Assembly (NCBI RefSeq): GCF_002288925.2
Contig: NW_022098021.1
Span: 2,457,974-2,521,973, forward strand
Direction of reading: 5' to 3'
Source: Delphinapterus leucas
Lineage: Eukaryota > Chordata > Mammalia > Artiodactyla > Monodontidae
DNA length: 64,000 nucleotides
Shown: piece after piece, positions 42,001 to 57,000 of the stretch
Position numbering within the stretch: position 1 is the stretch's first letter
Layout of the letters: each line of letters begins with the position of its first letter
The notes under the pieces: model-generated
What the model saw: only the letters and a program-made list of their open reading frames with translations
The model's database searches: none
Told to the model about the DNA's origin: nothing
Position numbers and translations under genes: made by a program

Positions 42001-45000
42001 ATCACTCTGTTGATATTTGTTAAACCTCTCCTGTGTTCTAGAGGCACACACTTCTAAATTGCAGGAATACAGCAATGAACAAAACAGAGTCCCTATGTCA
42101 TGCTCACATTTTCAGGAAGAACACAATAATAAACAAGTGGACAAATGATACATAAATTCACGCTATGAGGTCAGCCAGTTCTGTTTAAGTGAGGGGAGGG
42201 CGTTGGGGCCGTGCAAGATGGGACAGGAAAGGCACTCGGATGGTCGCAGAACTTCTTCCTAAGAAGTGACAGCAGAGGCCTGGGTGAAACACAAGAAGAT
42301 GAGCTTATCCAAAGAGAACTTACAAAGGGGGCAGAGAACTGGTGCAGCTCACACTCCCCTCCTCTTTCACCTGCACTTGGTGTCGCTGCCTAATTCTTCC
42401 CCCTCTTCCAGTTCTCTCTCTGATCCATGCCCAACCCCACACAAACTCAGATTTGGAATTAGTGTCTCCTGTTACTGGTGGCTTCCCGGGGCCTGGAAAA
42501 GGTCCTAACACAGGATAGGTGCTCAGTAAATACATACAAAGAAAGGAAGGAAGGACTGAGGGGGAGGGAGGAAAAGAGGGAGAGAGGGAAAAGAAGGAAT
42601 GAATAAATATCTGGAAAATACAGAAAAGTGTAAACTCAAACATTATTCATAATTCTAACACCAACCTTAATACAAACAACAATTTTATACATGGCCATAA
42701 ATTTAAGGGTTTTTAATATGATGGTAATTATACCATGAACACATAGTAGTTTTCAATGTTTTTATCACTGTGTAAATCTCATTTCTATTAACTGCCTAAC
42801 CTTCCATTGAGAAGAAATGTCTTAGGCTACTTAACCCGATGAATAAGTATGGCCGTTTCATTTTTAATAAGTATGGGTATTTTAATTTTTCAAAAGTGCA
42901 CAGACTTCATAACTGTTGAATATCTGTTCATGAAACGTCACCATTACGTATGATAAGAAGGAAATCTGCAAAATGTATTCTAAGAAGTGTTAAGCTGAGC
43001 CTTATATTCATTCTGTAGGAACCTATTATCAAATGCAGAACAGCAAGAAGCCGAAGCTTTAGTCCTTTCTTTTAGAACGAGTCCAAATCAGTAAGATAGG
43101 AGGGGGTCATGGGACCACCCTCTGAGCCTGTTTCAGTTACAGAGACGGGCAAATGAAGCTGTTTTATTGGACAAGCTGGAGTCAGCAGGACGCAGAGAAC
43201 AATGTTATTCCTTCTCATGATCCCTGTTTTAACTTGCCCTGGTGCTTTCTCTCTCTTTCCCTGGATGACGTAATCTGGCATTGCATGGGCCCCAGCTTCC
43301 CCATCACTCTTAGATGATGAAAATCTTCCAGTTCCTAATATGGACACATTTTAGTAACTGAAAATCCTATCCAGGGTAATCATCAAAATGCCAGTCCAAT
43401 CCAGTGTAAAAACTCTTAAATTTTTACTCTGGTCCATTTGCAATCTCACACTGCAGTTTAGAAGCATAGCTCCAGGCTCAGGTTAACTTCCCCTGAAACA
43501 ATGCTTTGTGATTTTACAAACTGGTATGCGCCTGATAGCATATCTTTGATCAGAGGGAAACAATTAATTAGCCCCTTCTGGAAAATGTTCTCCACTTACA
43601 CAAAGACAAAAGTATAACGAATCATTATTCCTTTGTTTCATGAGTCAGCACAAGGCTGTTTAGCTTGGAAATAAAAAGATGAGGACATTGCGGGCGTGCC
43701 ATTCAGTGAAGTCCTTAAGAATAAGTCAAACCATAAACGAAACAGGGAGAGGAAAAAGATCTCTAAGGGAGAGAAAACAGCACCTGCAAATCATGGAGTC
43801 CAAAATAGCAATAAAGCTGAGGAACTCCTAACAGTTCCCTACGAAAAGGTCAGAGGGCAAAATTCGTGCTGGGGCATAAAAAATATGACCACGCGGTCAT
43901 GAAGTCTCTATGCCACATATGGAGTGACTGGAGGGGATGGGGAACCCCTTTCAGATTTTAATCCGGTTAGGCGATCATAGCTACATTTTACAAAGATTCC
44001 TCAGGCAGCAGAACTGAGGGTGACTTAAGGAGACAAGACTTAAACTAGGAACAAAACCAAGGGAAAAACTGTATCCATTAGATTAAGTAAAAAGCTTCAA
44101 AAAGGGCGTCAGCAATGCCAAGTAGCTGAAGTGCCCATAGGACCTGACACCAGGAAGGCCATTGTTGACTTAGTTCTTTGCTCCAAGACCTACAAGAATT
44201 TGTAGGATCCAGGGTCAAGTTATTCAGCGTGGCATACAAGGCTCATCACAGCTGAGCACCAATCAACCTTCTCAGAGTCTTCTCAGGCCACCCTGCCAAC
44301 CATAATATAGCCTGTGTCCGAGACCAGCTGATGCTAATATGTAACATTCATGGAATACTCACTGCGTGCCAGGCACCTACTAAAATCCTTTTGTGATTCA
44401 GCTCATCTGATCTTCCCAACTATGCCGCGAAGTACAGAAAAACCTCAACTGGCAGGTAAGGAAAATTAAACTAAATATCTTACTTACAGATCTACAGCTA
44501 TAAATGGGAGAGCCAGAATTTGAACCCAGGTCACGCAACTCCAAAGCCCCAGCACTGTTCAGTGTTAAACTACAAGATTTATAAAATGCAGTCACTTCAC
44601 TCTGCCTGGCTCTCCTCGTGGGCTCCACCTGCGTTGTCCCACCTGCCTGCATCCTCTACCCACCCCTCTCCATCTGAGAAGTCCCTAAGTCATAGTCCTA
44701 GAATCACCACTTCTCAAAGCTTTCCTCAACCCTTCCAGGCTGCTTCCTTCTGTATAATCTGAACATTGTACATTCACATTGGTGCTATAGCGCTGATCAC
44801 ATTTTTATTAATCATATTTCATTTCTATTCATTGCAATGCATTTTTCCTTGAATCTTAAGGGCCAGCGCACAGAATTATTCAACAAATGTTACTCAGGCG
44901 TTTAGGGTTAAATGAATGACTGCATATAGGTGGATATTCACTCCACTCCTAAGATCAGTCAATAAGGTTTTATTTTGGTTTTTACTTCTGTTCAAAATGC

Positions 45001-48000
45001 TTTTGGCTGCAAGTAACTGACTACCTGACTAGCAGTAGCTAAACTGATAAGGGCTTGTTTTTCTCTCATATGCAGAGGAAGACTGCTCTTCTGCAGTGTC
45101 AGGACCAGCACCCCAGTGACGTGGGGACCTTCTCTCCTTCTCATAAAATGGCTAATACAGCTCCAATATGTCCATATTCAGTGTAGGAAGAAGGAAAAGG
45201 GAAGACACCCGTCCTGTTTTATGGGAAAAGAAGAATTTTCCCAGCAGACTTCTATTTCTCTCCCATTAGCCAGAACTTTATCACATGGCCACCCCATAGC
45301 TGCCAGGAAGGAAGGAAAGTGAACACAGTTGTCTCTCGGTATAAGGAGCAGGAGGGAGGGGGGATTGGTTCCACGACCCCCGTGGTTTCCAAAATCCTTA
45401 GATGCTCAAGTCCCTTATATAAAACGCCATAATATCTGCATATAACCTACACACATCTGCGTACTTTGAACCACCTACAGGTTACGTATAATACCTACTA
45501 CAATGTAAATGCTCTGTAAGTAGTTGCCGGCTCATGGCAAATTCACGTTTTGCTTTTTGGAACTTTCTGGATATGGAGTTTCCACAGGTTTATTTAGCTT
45601 TTCAAGCCTCCATAGTAGGTTCCAGCAAGATCGTAGGGATTTGTGAGTGATCACTGGATCAGCCCACAGCATTGCTCTAATCTACATGGCAAAACTATGT
45701 TTAAATAATCTGCAGAAATATTAGAAAACAGTGCAACTGATAAGATTTTAAAAGATGTCGTGTAGTAACATATCAAGGTACATTTTTCTGAAGGATGGGG
45801 GAGGGGTGATATTGCGTGCAAGTAATCTTTCTTGGCCTTGGGATGGGAATTTGGGCAGATCCTATGGGTTTTTTGCTCACTCTAATATAATGGCAGTCCT
45901 GAGGTCACTGTAAGTTATTTCAATTCTATGATTGGAATAAGTTCAGCCAAAATCATTACATAAAAATTCAACCTTCAATCCTCATTCGAAGGTCAGTTTT
46001 CTCCTCACTGAAGCCATCGCCACCCACACTAAGGCGGGTGGTCAGGGCCTTCCTAGAGGGAAGGGGTGGGGGTGGGGGCGGTTCCCCTCTCTCCTCGCTC
46101 CCCCAAATAGTCAGCTGCGATTGAGCCTACACAGGCCAAAGCCCTGAGACAGGAAAGGAAAGAGGGTGGTCTGTTCCTACTTGGCTGGGTGGACCTGAGC
46201 CCCGTGGGCCTGGCAGGTGATTGCGGTCACCCTTTCTCTTCCTTACCCCTGTGTTACTGAGCCTCTGTGTTTGATAAACCTCCCCCCGTTTCTGCTTTCC
46301 ATCAGATCGCCTGACCTTGAAGGAGCGTGGGAAGTCCACCGTCCTGAGTCAGACTTGCTGGTGTCCACTCGTTTTGTCTCCATGCTTTCCTGGGGCATCC
46401 AGCACCTGCCCTCTGCCTGCCACAGCCTCCACTGCCAGTGAATATCCTAAAAACACTGAGTTGGACCCTTTGAAAGGTAAATTTTATGGTATGCAAATTA
46501 TATCTAAAAATAATAACATTGTGGTTGATGCAAAGGCAAAGGCATTCCCTGTACCACAGTGTGTAGAGTCCCTCTGGGCACAAACGTTTGTGAATGTGGC
46601 TACTTTGACTTTTCTGGTGAGTCCAGTGGTTTGTCTATTTAACCGTCTTCTTAAGATGCTCTGAGTCTTTTTCCAGAATGTTCGGAACTGACATCTTTGC
46701 CCTCAGATACATACAGGAACAGAATGAAATACAAACTCCTTAGAAGGACATTCAAGTTCTACTTTGTCACGCTCATCTCTCACTCCCCGCCCTCGCCCCA
46801 ATTTACTCTCCCCCGCCCCTCCCACCTACCCTTCTGGGCTCTGCTACAGCCTCAGGAAATTAACTCCCCAGCTCTCTCACGTGGTCTCTGCCTGTATTCC
46901 CCTTCCTTCCCTGATGTCCACTCCTCCTTCAGATGCACCCCAAGTATCCTTCGCTGGGAAGCCTGGTGCTCACCTTCTAGATGACTTCCCCCGTGGACCC
47001 CACAACTCCACCATCAAGGTCTTACGCACAGTGATCCTTTGCACGGAGGATCTGGGCTTCAACCAGTGAGGCAGAGCTTATCCGGCAAGCCACGTTCAAT
47101 ACAACAAGTGAGACAAGTGACAGAACTTCCCTTCTCTTTGTGCCAATGGAGACACGGTGCCTTAACTTTTTTTTTTTTTTGAAATAACTTTGATTTTATG
47201 TGTAATTGTATATATTTGCTTATAACTTTGACAAAGAACATCAAAGAATTTGGCACTGAAATCTCATATTGCTGTGATTAAAAGGAACCTGAGAGCTTGG
47301 ATAAGGGCAGGGTTAATAATAATAATTTGACTCTGATATCTTATCCCTGAATGCTTTTGACATATTTTATAGTGTTCTTTAAAAGCTCAGTAAATATAGT
47401 ATGGTATCCTGGATTGGTCCTGGAATGGAAAATGATACTAGTGGATAACTAGTGATTACAAATAAAGTCTGGAATTTAGTTAATGATAATGTCCTAATGC
47501 TGTATCAGCTAGAACTCTTGTGATTGAAAGTAACTGAGGTTCAGCTCAGTGTACAAGGAAAATGGAACATTCGTGAGTTTATCTCAAATTAGACTTGGTA
47601 TGGTACAAACTTCTTTCTCTCTATTCTGCTTCTCTCTCTGTCTCTCTCTCCTCTGGATCCCTCTATGTTGCTCTAAAAGAAAACCTGTGTACTTCACTAA
47701 GATGCCATTGTTAGCCCCAACCAGTGATCTACTTAACATTCCAAGTGGAGGAAATGTATGCCTCCCTCTCCAATATCTATGTGTGAAAAGTGCTAAAGAG
47801 CTAAAATCTATTTTAGTTATTTATTCACCCTTGAAATGATTACTAAGCCTGATCATCTTGGCCATCCAAACTCATGTGATCAAATAAGAATCAATCAACT
47901 AAAGGGAAAAAAACTGTCTTTGGAAAACTGAATCTATGCAGTCATGTCACCAACATGTATGATCTCAAACAGGATAGGGATTCTTTGCTACGTGATCCCA

Positions 48001-51000
48001 TAGCATCCTGCATATTCCTCAGTGAAATTATTCTAAATCATCGCAAGTCCTCCTTCCTCATAAGATCATCTTTGGTGACTTGAGTTATGAAATATTGCCT
48101 TACTCATCTTTCTATCTCCATGTTTATCTGATGGTAGTAACTACAAAATATTTGATGAAAGGAGACAGAAAATAAATCAATCTGATGCAGGTAAGAAAAA
48201 TAACTGGAGTTAGCACAGAATATGTTAATATTCGTTTTTGTTTTTTTGGCATTTAAGCAAAATTAATTTTGTTTAATGGAGGCATTAGATTTTAGTCCAT
48301 GCCTCTGTTCGTTTCTCTGAGGTATAAGTGACATGTAATATTAGTTTCAGGTGTACAACATAATGATCGGCTATTTGTATATATTGCAAAATGATCACCG
48401 CAATAAGTCTAGTTAACATCTATCACTACACATAGTTACAATTTTTTTCTTGTGATGAGAACTTTTAAGATCTACTCTTAGCAACTTTCAAATATACAAT
48501 ACAGTATTATTAACTGTAGTCACCATGCTGTACCTTAAATCCCCATGGCTTATTTATTTTATAAAGATGCTCATTTTTAACATAGCTCCTAGATGCTAGC
48601 TTTTCCCATCTTCTTCTTTTTTTTTTTTAAATGTATTATCCATTTAACTTGAAGGTGAGGTTCTAGACTCAACATTTTCACATAATGAATGAGAATCCAC
48701 TGGAGCATCTGGTTTCTAGCCAACAGGTGAAAGAAATCCAGCAAGGCTCTTTAAACCCCATTCAGGATGGGAGTAAGGGTGGCCCAGGAAGCCTGAGTGA
48801 TCATCTCAGATTCTCACTTATTCTTCCCTTCTACACAGGGAAGGAAAATGGAGATAGAGGAGACGGTGCCTTAACTTTTATTTTTAGTTCCATTAAACAT
48901 GCTTTGGGAAATGACGTCATGTTTCTGAATGAACATTCCTCCCTTTGCTCCTTCCAAAGAGGGACTACGAATTCCCTAAACTGCTGTAAAAGTTTTGAGA
49001 AAATAGGATTGTATAGACTTTACATGACGCTTTTGAATCTATTGTTAATGTGAATGCGAGGTAGTTGTTTGGTTGCCAAAAATCCTAGATTATTCAAAGA
49101 TAGCTTTGCCAAAGCGAAATTAACCAGGAAGGGCCTTAAGTGTAGTCATGGTTATATACAGCAATGGGGTAATCCGAAAGAACTTTGCATTAGAAAGGAA
49201 AACAGTGACTCAGGCCCTCAGATTTTGTAAAGGTGACACATCTTGAGCCATATTAGCCATTTCAGGGAATAATAAAACCACATATGGTTTCTGAATTCCT
49301 CTTCCATTTATGACAACCTCGATTAAATATCCTCTTGGAATGCTTTATAGAAAATGTGGAGATAGAGTGAGGTAACTATAGCAGTATGTTCATTAAAATA
49401 AATGTACTGTATGCTAATAATTAGAGTGTTTTAATGGAGTCTCGGCCCTAGACACAATGGTAGGAAACTTACGACATAAACCTATAAAACACTCCATCAT
49501 AAAATTGATTAAATTGAACATAAAAAACAGAAATGGTATGAGCAACGAATACCATAATACACTCTAATACACTTCTTCGTTTTTTCTGTTTCTTCCAGCT
49601 ATCGATATTGTGCTTTTCTTTTAGGAAGTTAATAATTTTCCTTCTGTTTTGTCCTTTATTTACACAAGTTGCTTTTCTTCACTTTCCACCTGTCTCCATC
49701 CTCCATCCCTTGTGTGGAGGTGAACTGATGGTCAGACCCAACCCCCCCCTGCAGCCCCACTCTCACGCCCTTCCATGGGAGGGATGTCACCGCTCCGAGC
49801 TCACTTCCTCACCTGTACGACCCTTCCTCAGGGTTACGGTGAGGTGAAAAGGGCTGTCGCTGACCTGGGAGGGTCGCATTTATTCATACAATAAAAATGC
49901 GTGACAGGGCTTCCCTGGTGGCATAGTGGTTGAGAGTCCGCCTGCTGATGCAGGGGACGCAGGTTCGTGGCCCGGTGCGGGAAGATCCCACGTGCCACGG
50001 AGCGGCTGGGCCCGTGAGCCGCGGCCGCTGAGCCTGCGCGTCCGGAGCCTGTGCTGCGCAACGGGAGAGGCCACAGCAGTGAGAGGACTGCGTACCGCTA
50101 AAAAAAAAAAAAAAAAAGAAAGAGAGGGCAAGTTCTAACATAAAGGAAAGCCCCTGAGCGTCACGGTGTTGTCTTCCATTAAAGGTTTTCTTGGATGAGC
50201 ACTGCAGCCTCAAGTCCCCGTCAGGAAAGAGACTGCCCTCCTGGTCGATTCTGTGTCTGGACTGAGTTCTGGTTCTTCCTTTTCCTCTTTCATTGTCTTT
50301 ACTCCCAAGCGTGCCCAAGGTCAGCTCCCATCAGCTCCATTCCCCACGCCGTCGTGGATCTGCTTCCCTGCCAGGCACATCCCTCCTGCTCACGAGGAGT
50401 CCCACTCCAAAGTGCCCTGGGATTCCCTTCAGGTGCGTTTCCCTGTGTCTGTGTGTGTTTAGAAATAGAATTTATTTTTCTTTCGTCTCTTTAAACCTTC
50501 TTCGGAGAAGACCACACACACGGGCTAACTCTCAACAAGACGTATCCCTCTCGATGCCACGGCACAGACTCCTCTGATCCCCACTTGCTTCTTCCAGCAG
50601 GAAGGCAGTGCAGCCTATTCCTGTCTCTCAAGAATATTTCTGTTGCTGTGTGGGCACTAGGTTCAGAGTTTGGGAAGGTGAGTCACCTAACTGCCTCTGA
50701 GATCGTATCACAGAGACCACTGCTCACTTAAAGCAGTCATTGGGATGGTGAGAAATTCAAAACCACCCATAATAATAATACCTGCCATAATGAAACACTT
50801 ACTGGGCACCAAACACTTCTAATTTAATCTTCCCTAAAATCCTATGAGGCATTTTTATTTCTATTTTACAGATTTTTTTAAAAAAGAGATTCAGAAAGGT
50901 AATAACTTCCCCAGACCACACACAGGGTCCAGATCTAACCCCACTCCGTGCAAACCCATACCCTGTCCATACCCCCATACGGGGTTGTTATTGGTGCTAA

Positions 51001-54000
51001 TAGAGATGTTTATATCCTGGGGAAAACGTGACTCCAGGGTACATGTTATACTGTTCAAATAAGAGAATGGTTTTCATGTATAAAAATTGCTGTGGCTCCA
51101 GAGACAGATTTGGGGTTCACGCTAAGGAAAAATACTCCACCGATTAGAACGATACTCATTTGTATTCATTTATCACCAACCACATGCTGAATCTTTCACA
51201 CCCACTGTCATATTTCATTCCCAGGTAAATCTACAAAGAAGACATTATCAACCACATTTATAAACCAGGATTCAGGACCCAGAGATGGTAAGTAATTTGT
51301 CTAAGATTTCTTTGCAAATGCCAAGTGTCAAGACTGGAACCCAGGTTTCCATTCAACTTCCTTATTCTATGCTGCTCCCCAGAATTGAAGTAAAGGGGAA
51401 ACACTTTGCTTGAGATTCTAAAACTCTCACACAGTCAGCATGCTTTAGGGATAAAAGTGCCCTAAAATCTCTCCTAAGAGCTAATTACAATCTTGTATTT
51501 TCAAGCACATGGCAATTTTATAGTCCGGCTGGATGTAGGCGGCACAAAAGCCCTCACACACGTGCTGGAAAACACTTTTGAATGAATATGGTAAGTCAGA
51601 CAAAGACAAATATACGATACCACTTATATGTGGAATCTAAAAAAATGGTACAAATGAACTTATTTACAAGACAGACACAGAGTCACAGATGTGGAAAACA
51701 AACCTATGGTTACCGGGGGGAAAGTGGGGGGAGAAATAAACTGGGAGATTGGGATTGACATATACACACTGCTATATATAAAATAGATAACTAATAAGGA
51801 CATACTGTATAGCACAGGGAACTCTACTCAGTATTCTGTAATGGCCTATATGGGAAAAGAATCTAAAAAAGGGTGGATATATGTATATACATAACTGATT
51901 CACTTTGCTGTACATCTGAAACTAACACAACATTGTAAATCAACTACAGTTCAATAAAAATTAAAGATAAATAAGTAAATAAATGTGATAAATATATAAG
52001 CATGAATTACAGAATAGAGATATAGACATATCTATATGTCTATATAGATATAGACAGCAAACAGGGTGAGATTTTACAATTCACTAGTTCTGTTCAGTTA
52101 ATTATAGCCAATTGAGTTACTTGTGTAAAAATACACTCCCCTATGTTTAGTTGTTAAGCAGTGTCTCAGATAGAATCCCTAGACCATAATTTGATTAAAC
52201 TAACATCCTTTGGATCAGAAGTATTTGAGAAATGAATTTATGAAAAATGGAATCTTTTTTATTTTGTCGTATTTTATTTTTAATATTTCTTGCTTACATT
52301 CATTAAAGATTTTTAAAAATAAAAAAGCATGTTCTTATTTATCTAATGTCTAAATATTTGGACTTGGAATAATAATGTCAATGAATGATCACTTCAAAAG
52401 CTGACCATTGTTTTATCTCTGTGCAGAGTCAGCGCCACAGTAACTTGAAAATATGAATCATAGAAACTGTGTCCACAAAATTACAGATCTGTGAATTTGT
52501 GAAAAACAGTGTTCTGTTTTTTCCCTTTGCTTTATATAAAACGAGGAGCATGCTACAGCCTTCCTCACACGGAAGGGTTTATGAGCAGCTTCATGCATTT
52601 GCTGTTTGAAGAACAATGATAGTAGTTGGCAGGCAACCACTACTGGAGGGGACACAAAGGAAATGCTAGTTAAAAATAGGTCAAGAGAGCTTTTTAAGGA
52701 AAATTGGGAATGAGTCCATAAAAAAACAAAATGACTGAATTTTACATGATTACTGCAATTGAACAGACGCTTCACCGTTAAAATCCTACATTTTTGCTCA
52801 TTTCCCGAACCATTTCAAATTTTCTCTTGATAGGATTTTATTGGATAAACTAGATAGTTATAAAATGGAAAAAGAAGATGTCTATTTACTTACTGCTTCT
52901 AAAAATGAATATTTCTGAAGCACCAGGGACAAAATTTTTAAATAGAGAAAGGGTAGAATAATATTCAAATGTACAGTTTTTCTTTCAGAATTCACCCAAA
53001 TCTAAATCTAAACAAACCGTATGATTGTTCACTATTTCCATAATCTTTACAACTATAATGGCTAAGTAATTTACATTAAAAACTCATCAATGGAAAACTA
53101 TTAAGAGCAACTGAAGGTAGCTCAGAAAACACATAATGTCCTTAGCAAAGAAAGTTATATGTGTATTTGTCTTGTAAGCCTTTGGTCACTTTCTTGTTTT
53201 CTAAATATCTTCCCTTTTTGGTTAAATAATCTAAAGATATTATAGATGCAAAACAAATATTCCAAGAAAGAAATGCTGGTCATTCTCTGCAAACCCTCTC
53301 CTTACACATCCAGTCGGCCACTGTGTCGAAGTGCTCAGTCCTGATCAACACCTTTTGAGTCTGGCACCTTAGACCACTGGGCCATCCTGACACGACTGAT
53401 CAACACCTTTTGAATCCATTCCCTCCATCTGTTCCTGTTGGTTCAGGCCCTTACCCTCTTTTACTCAGACCACTAGGTCAGGGTCCCAGCTCTTCTCACT
53501 GCCCCAAATCGTTTCCCCTCCGACTAATGCTTCCTGTTGCCACCAAGTTGATCTATAATGAAGTATGACTGAGCCTTTCCCCAGCATAACAACACTCAGT
53601 GCTTCAAGTTCAAAGGCTTCAGAGACAGGCTCACCTTTCCTGCCTTGTCCCGCCCTCCTTCCTGAGCATCCTCCCAGAGCCCTGCAGCCATGCTCACATC
53701 GGGGTACCTCTTTTGCACATTTCCCTGGACATTCTGTTTTAAAGATGTTAAAGTGGGGGGAAAAAAAAGCACCAACAGCTAGGCACGGCTTAACCAGTCA
53801 ACTGAGCGGACGCAGAAAGTCGAGACAACTCAACCCAGGGAGAATCCATGCTATGAATTGAAAGAATAGGCTAATCCTAACCTAACCCTTTGAGCAGCCT
53901 TCACTAAATAATTGTAAGTAAGTTGGGTAACATTCATGGTATTTACTCTAAAAATGTATGGTCAGAATTTCCTGTTCCAGAATAGGGAACAAGGGTTCTT

Positions 54001-57000
54001 AATCATCTCTTATTGTAACATGACCTATGGATCCAAAGAATATGATGATGAGCTACTATTAGTAAAGTGCAGACGCAGAGAAGGCCGTACCAGTGTTTGC
54101 CTTTTTTCAGTGGCTGTGAGCAGTGGACAGAGAAGCCATCAGTTACCTCCTCTGTACTTAACACGGTATCTGCAAGACACGCGTCCTCCTTGCAGACCTT
54201 CTCTCCTCTCCTTCTGGGGCTCGACTGAAGCTTTAAGCTAAGCCCTCCCTAGTTAAAAATAAAGGTACGGTAAACGTGTGTGACGGGTCTGTAGCACATC
54301 ACTGTCTTTTAAAAAACACATTTGCCTTCACCTTTCTCCATGCAGGTGAAAGGAACAAATTAAATACTGCCTGAAATCCGTTCATTCGGGACTCTGCACT
54401 CCGCCACCACTTCCTTGCAACGTCAGAACGGTCAACTCCTTTCTGTTTTTCTTCCCTTCCGTGGGCAGTGGGGAGCAGGTAGCAATTTAACTTTACGTCA
54501 AAATGTCAAATGGTTTAGCTGCGCCTTCAGAGGCGAGATGTCACAATCATATGTGATCACTTATACAGCTTTTCTGTCTTTTATATTTTCTACGATTGTT
54601 CTAGGGATTTTGTATTTTCCTATTCACTCTTTGAGGGCTCTTTCTACAGAACCTACTTACTTGATCTAGGAGGTGCTGTAGCTTTCAGATTGAGTTTGCC
54701 TCTGCAAAGAATTAGCGTTTTGTTTCTGTACTGTTTTTCGATGGCTACTGCTTTCAATCATAACAGACTAGAAATGAGAACCATTTATATTACAGTTTCA
54801 CGTATAAATGGTTTTGCCTACTGCTTAATTTAAAAAAATCATCTTGAGTCAATTTGACTCTATGCTATCACTTCTCTATGAGATTCCTTCCCCCAGCACC
54901 CCTCCCCAGGAGATTCAGTAAAGGAGATAATTTAAAATCCTGTTTCATGCTGGGTAATAAGTTAACTTTCTATTATTCTGAAGAAAAAGCTATAGTTGAT
55001 TTTTCAGCGAAGGGGACCTCCCTAAGCAGTGTGTAAAGGGCAAGGATTCCAACTGCCATGAATGGTAAATAACACATGTGTTTCTATGGCTGTGACCGTT
55101 CATCTTCTCCCATCTGTGCCTTCCGGTGACTGCACCGAACTTGCCGCGGCTCCGCACACGAGTCCCTCCTTCCCCCAGCGGAACCTGCCTGGAGTGGAGC
55201 AGCCCTTGGGGCTCCTCGGAGGACCACCCTGCAGTTTAAGAAGTGCCCCCCGACACAGCTGTACACCCAGGGCCCTGCCACGAAGACCAGGGAAAAATAA
55301 GACATCTAAGGGTTTGCTTTAACACACTGACGCAAAGAAAAAGAGGGTCATGAACAAATGTGGTGGATTTCAATCATCACTGAATCTGCCCATTGGCTAT
55401 ATGGATGTTCATTGTAATAGTTCCCCCTACTTCTGTGGATGCCTGAAATTTCTCATGGTAAAATTTTTATCACAAGGTAGAGGGGTACCAAGGGCAAGCA
55501 CAGGATTTCTGTCAATTCCAGGTAAGGAGGGTGAAAGCCCAAGCACCCCTCCACATACACCAATACTTTCCCTTTGCCCCATGGGCCCACTCTCCACCCT
55601 GCTCTGGGCCCCTGGCCAGAAATCCCCACCACCAACCAAGAAGGACAAGAAAGACGGGCTTGCAACTGCTCATTAGGCTGGGATGGTGGTGGCAGCACCG
55701 TTCCTGGGGCGCCTGCATGATGACAGATGCTCTGGACTGTGGGTGAGCCATCAGGGCTGGTTTCTGGAGGATGGAGGGATGAGAGCAATGGTGCCCTTTT
55801 CCACATCAGGTACTACACAAGTGTCTTACATTCACAGTCTCTGATCTAACATTATTATAGGCATTATCTTCCCCATATTATGAAAAGAAGTGACTTACTC
55901 AAGGCTCCATGACTAGTAAATGGGATTCAAACCAAGTTATGTCTGGCTCAAAAGTTTATACTCTTCCCATTACACAATTTGTTTTCTCCTAAAGGAGCTG
56001 CGAGGGTGCTTGTTGAGTTGGTCTTGTTGTGTTTGGATGCAGAGGTAGGTGTCTAAGGAAGAGAGGAAAGAGAAGACACAGAAGGGACAGGATGGGAACC
56101 ATCCTCCCCTCTCTGGCCACACACAAATGACCGGTTTGGAGCCTATGAGGACAGAAGGTGAAGGACCAGTGCCCTGAAATACTGAATGGGAATAAGTCCA
56201 TGCAGCACTGCCTCTTTCCTAGGAAACAAAATCAGCACGGGCTTGAGGAGAAGCCATTCCTCTTCCCGACCTACCATCCACAGGTGGCAGTCACTTTGGT
56301 CCCAAGGGTTCCATTGGGATAAAGTCTTACTGAGGCACCAGCTGCAGGGGTCATGACAAGTGCCCTTGACCAAGAGGAGGCTCAAGTGGAAAGAATGTGA
56401 GCAAATTCGTTCCTGGGCCCATAGGAGATGTCACCGCCCGGAGGACACCCAGAAGTAGCTGGGGAGGAATTTAAGCCAACAAGAAGAGCATGGAGGTTAA
56501 GGTCTTACCAACAGGTGAAGATCTGGAGCCATGGGTGTAAATATTAATTGACCTTATTTATACTCACAAGCTATTGGAACCTAGGAGGTGCGGAATAATT
56601 GCTAATCCACTGTTCTTTCTTTGGACTCTACCTCCCTGGCTCTATTCCGGGGTTACTGCCACCAAATCCATGACTCCATCAGAAGTCAGGGCTGGCAGGG
56701 TTGCTTCGCCCTCTACTGCGCACCTGCTCTTCCCTGTCTGGGCTCAGTTTTCATACAATTGGACTCAGCTTATCTGCCTGCTCTCCTGAAGAGTGGCCTC
56801 TGCTCTCTCATCGGAATCTTTGTTACTTCGATTATGGGATAGTAGGAAATAAATATTTGGTCTTTGCCTCTGGGTCCTGGCACAGAGCTCCTAAAACTCT
56901 GGGAATTTCCTGAGTGATAAGAGTGTTTTCTGTATGCTGATGGCAGGGCCCCCTAATAGCCTCAGATGGGGGTGGAGAGGGGAGTTGGTCACCCCAGGAA

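Noticed and set aside
46366..46383. A minus-strand ATG followed by codons for M-E-T-K, like the sacsin start
   Set aside because: The following codons do not match and no GT donor occurs in the required phase; the segment at 61837-61856 matches better and splices exactly.
53359..53395. A functional tRNA gene
   Set aside because: Only the 5' half of the tRNA is present; the anticodon stem 3' side, T arm and acceptor 3' side are absent, so it cannot fold as a tRNA.
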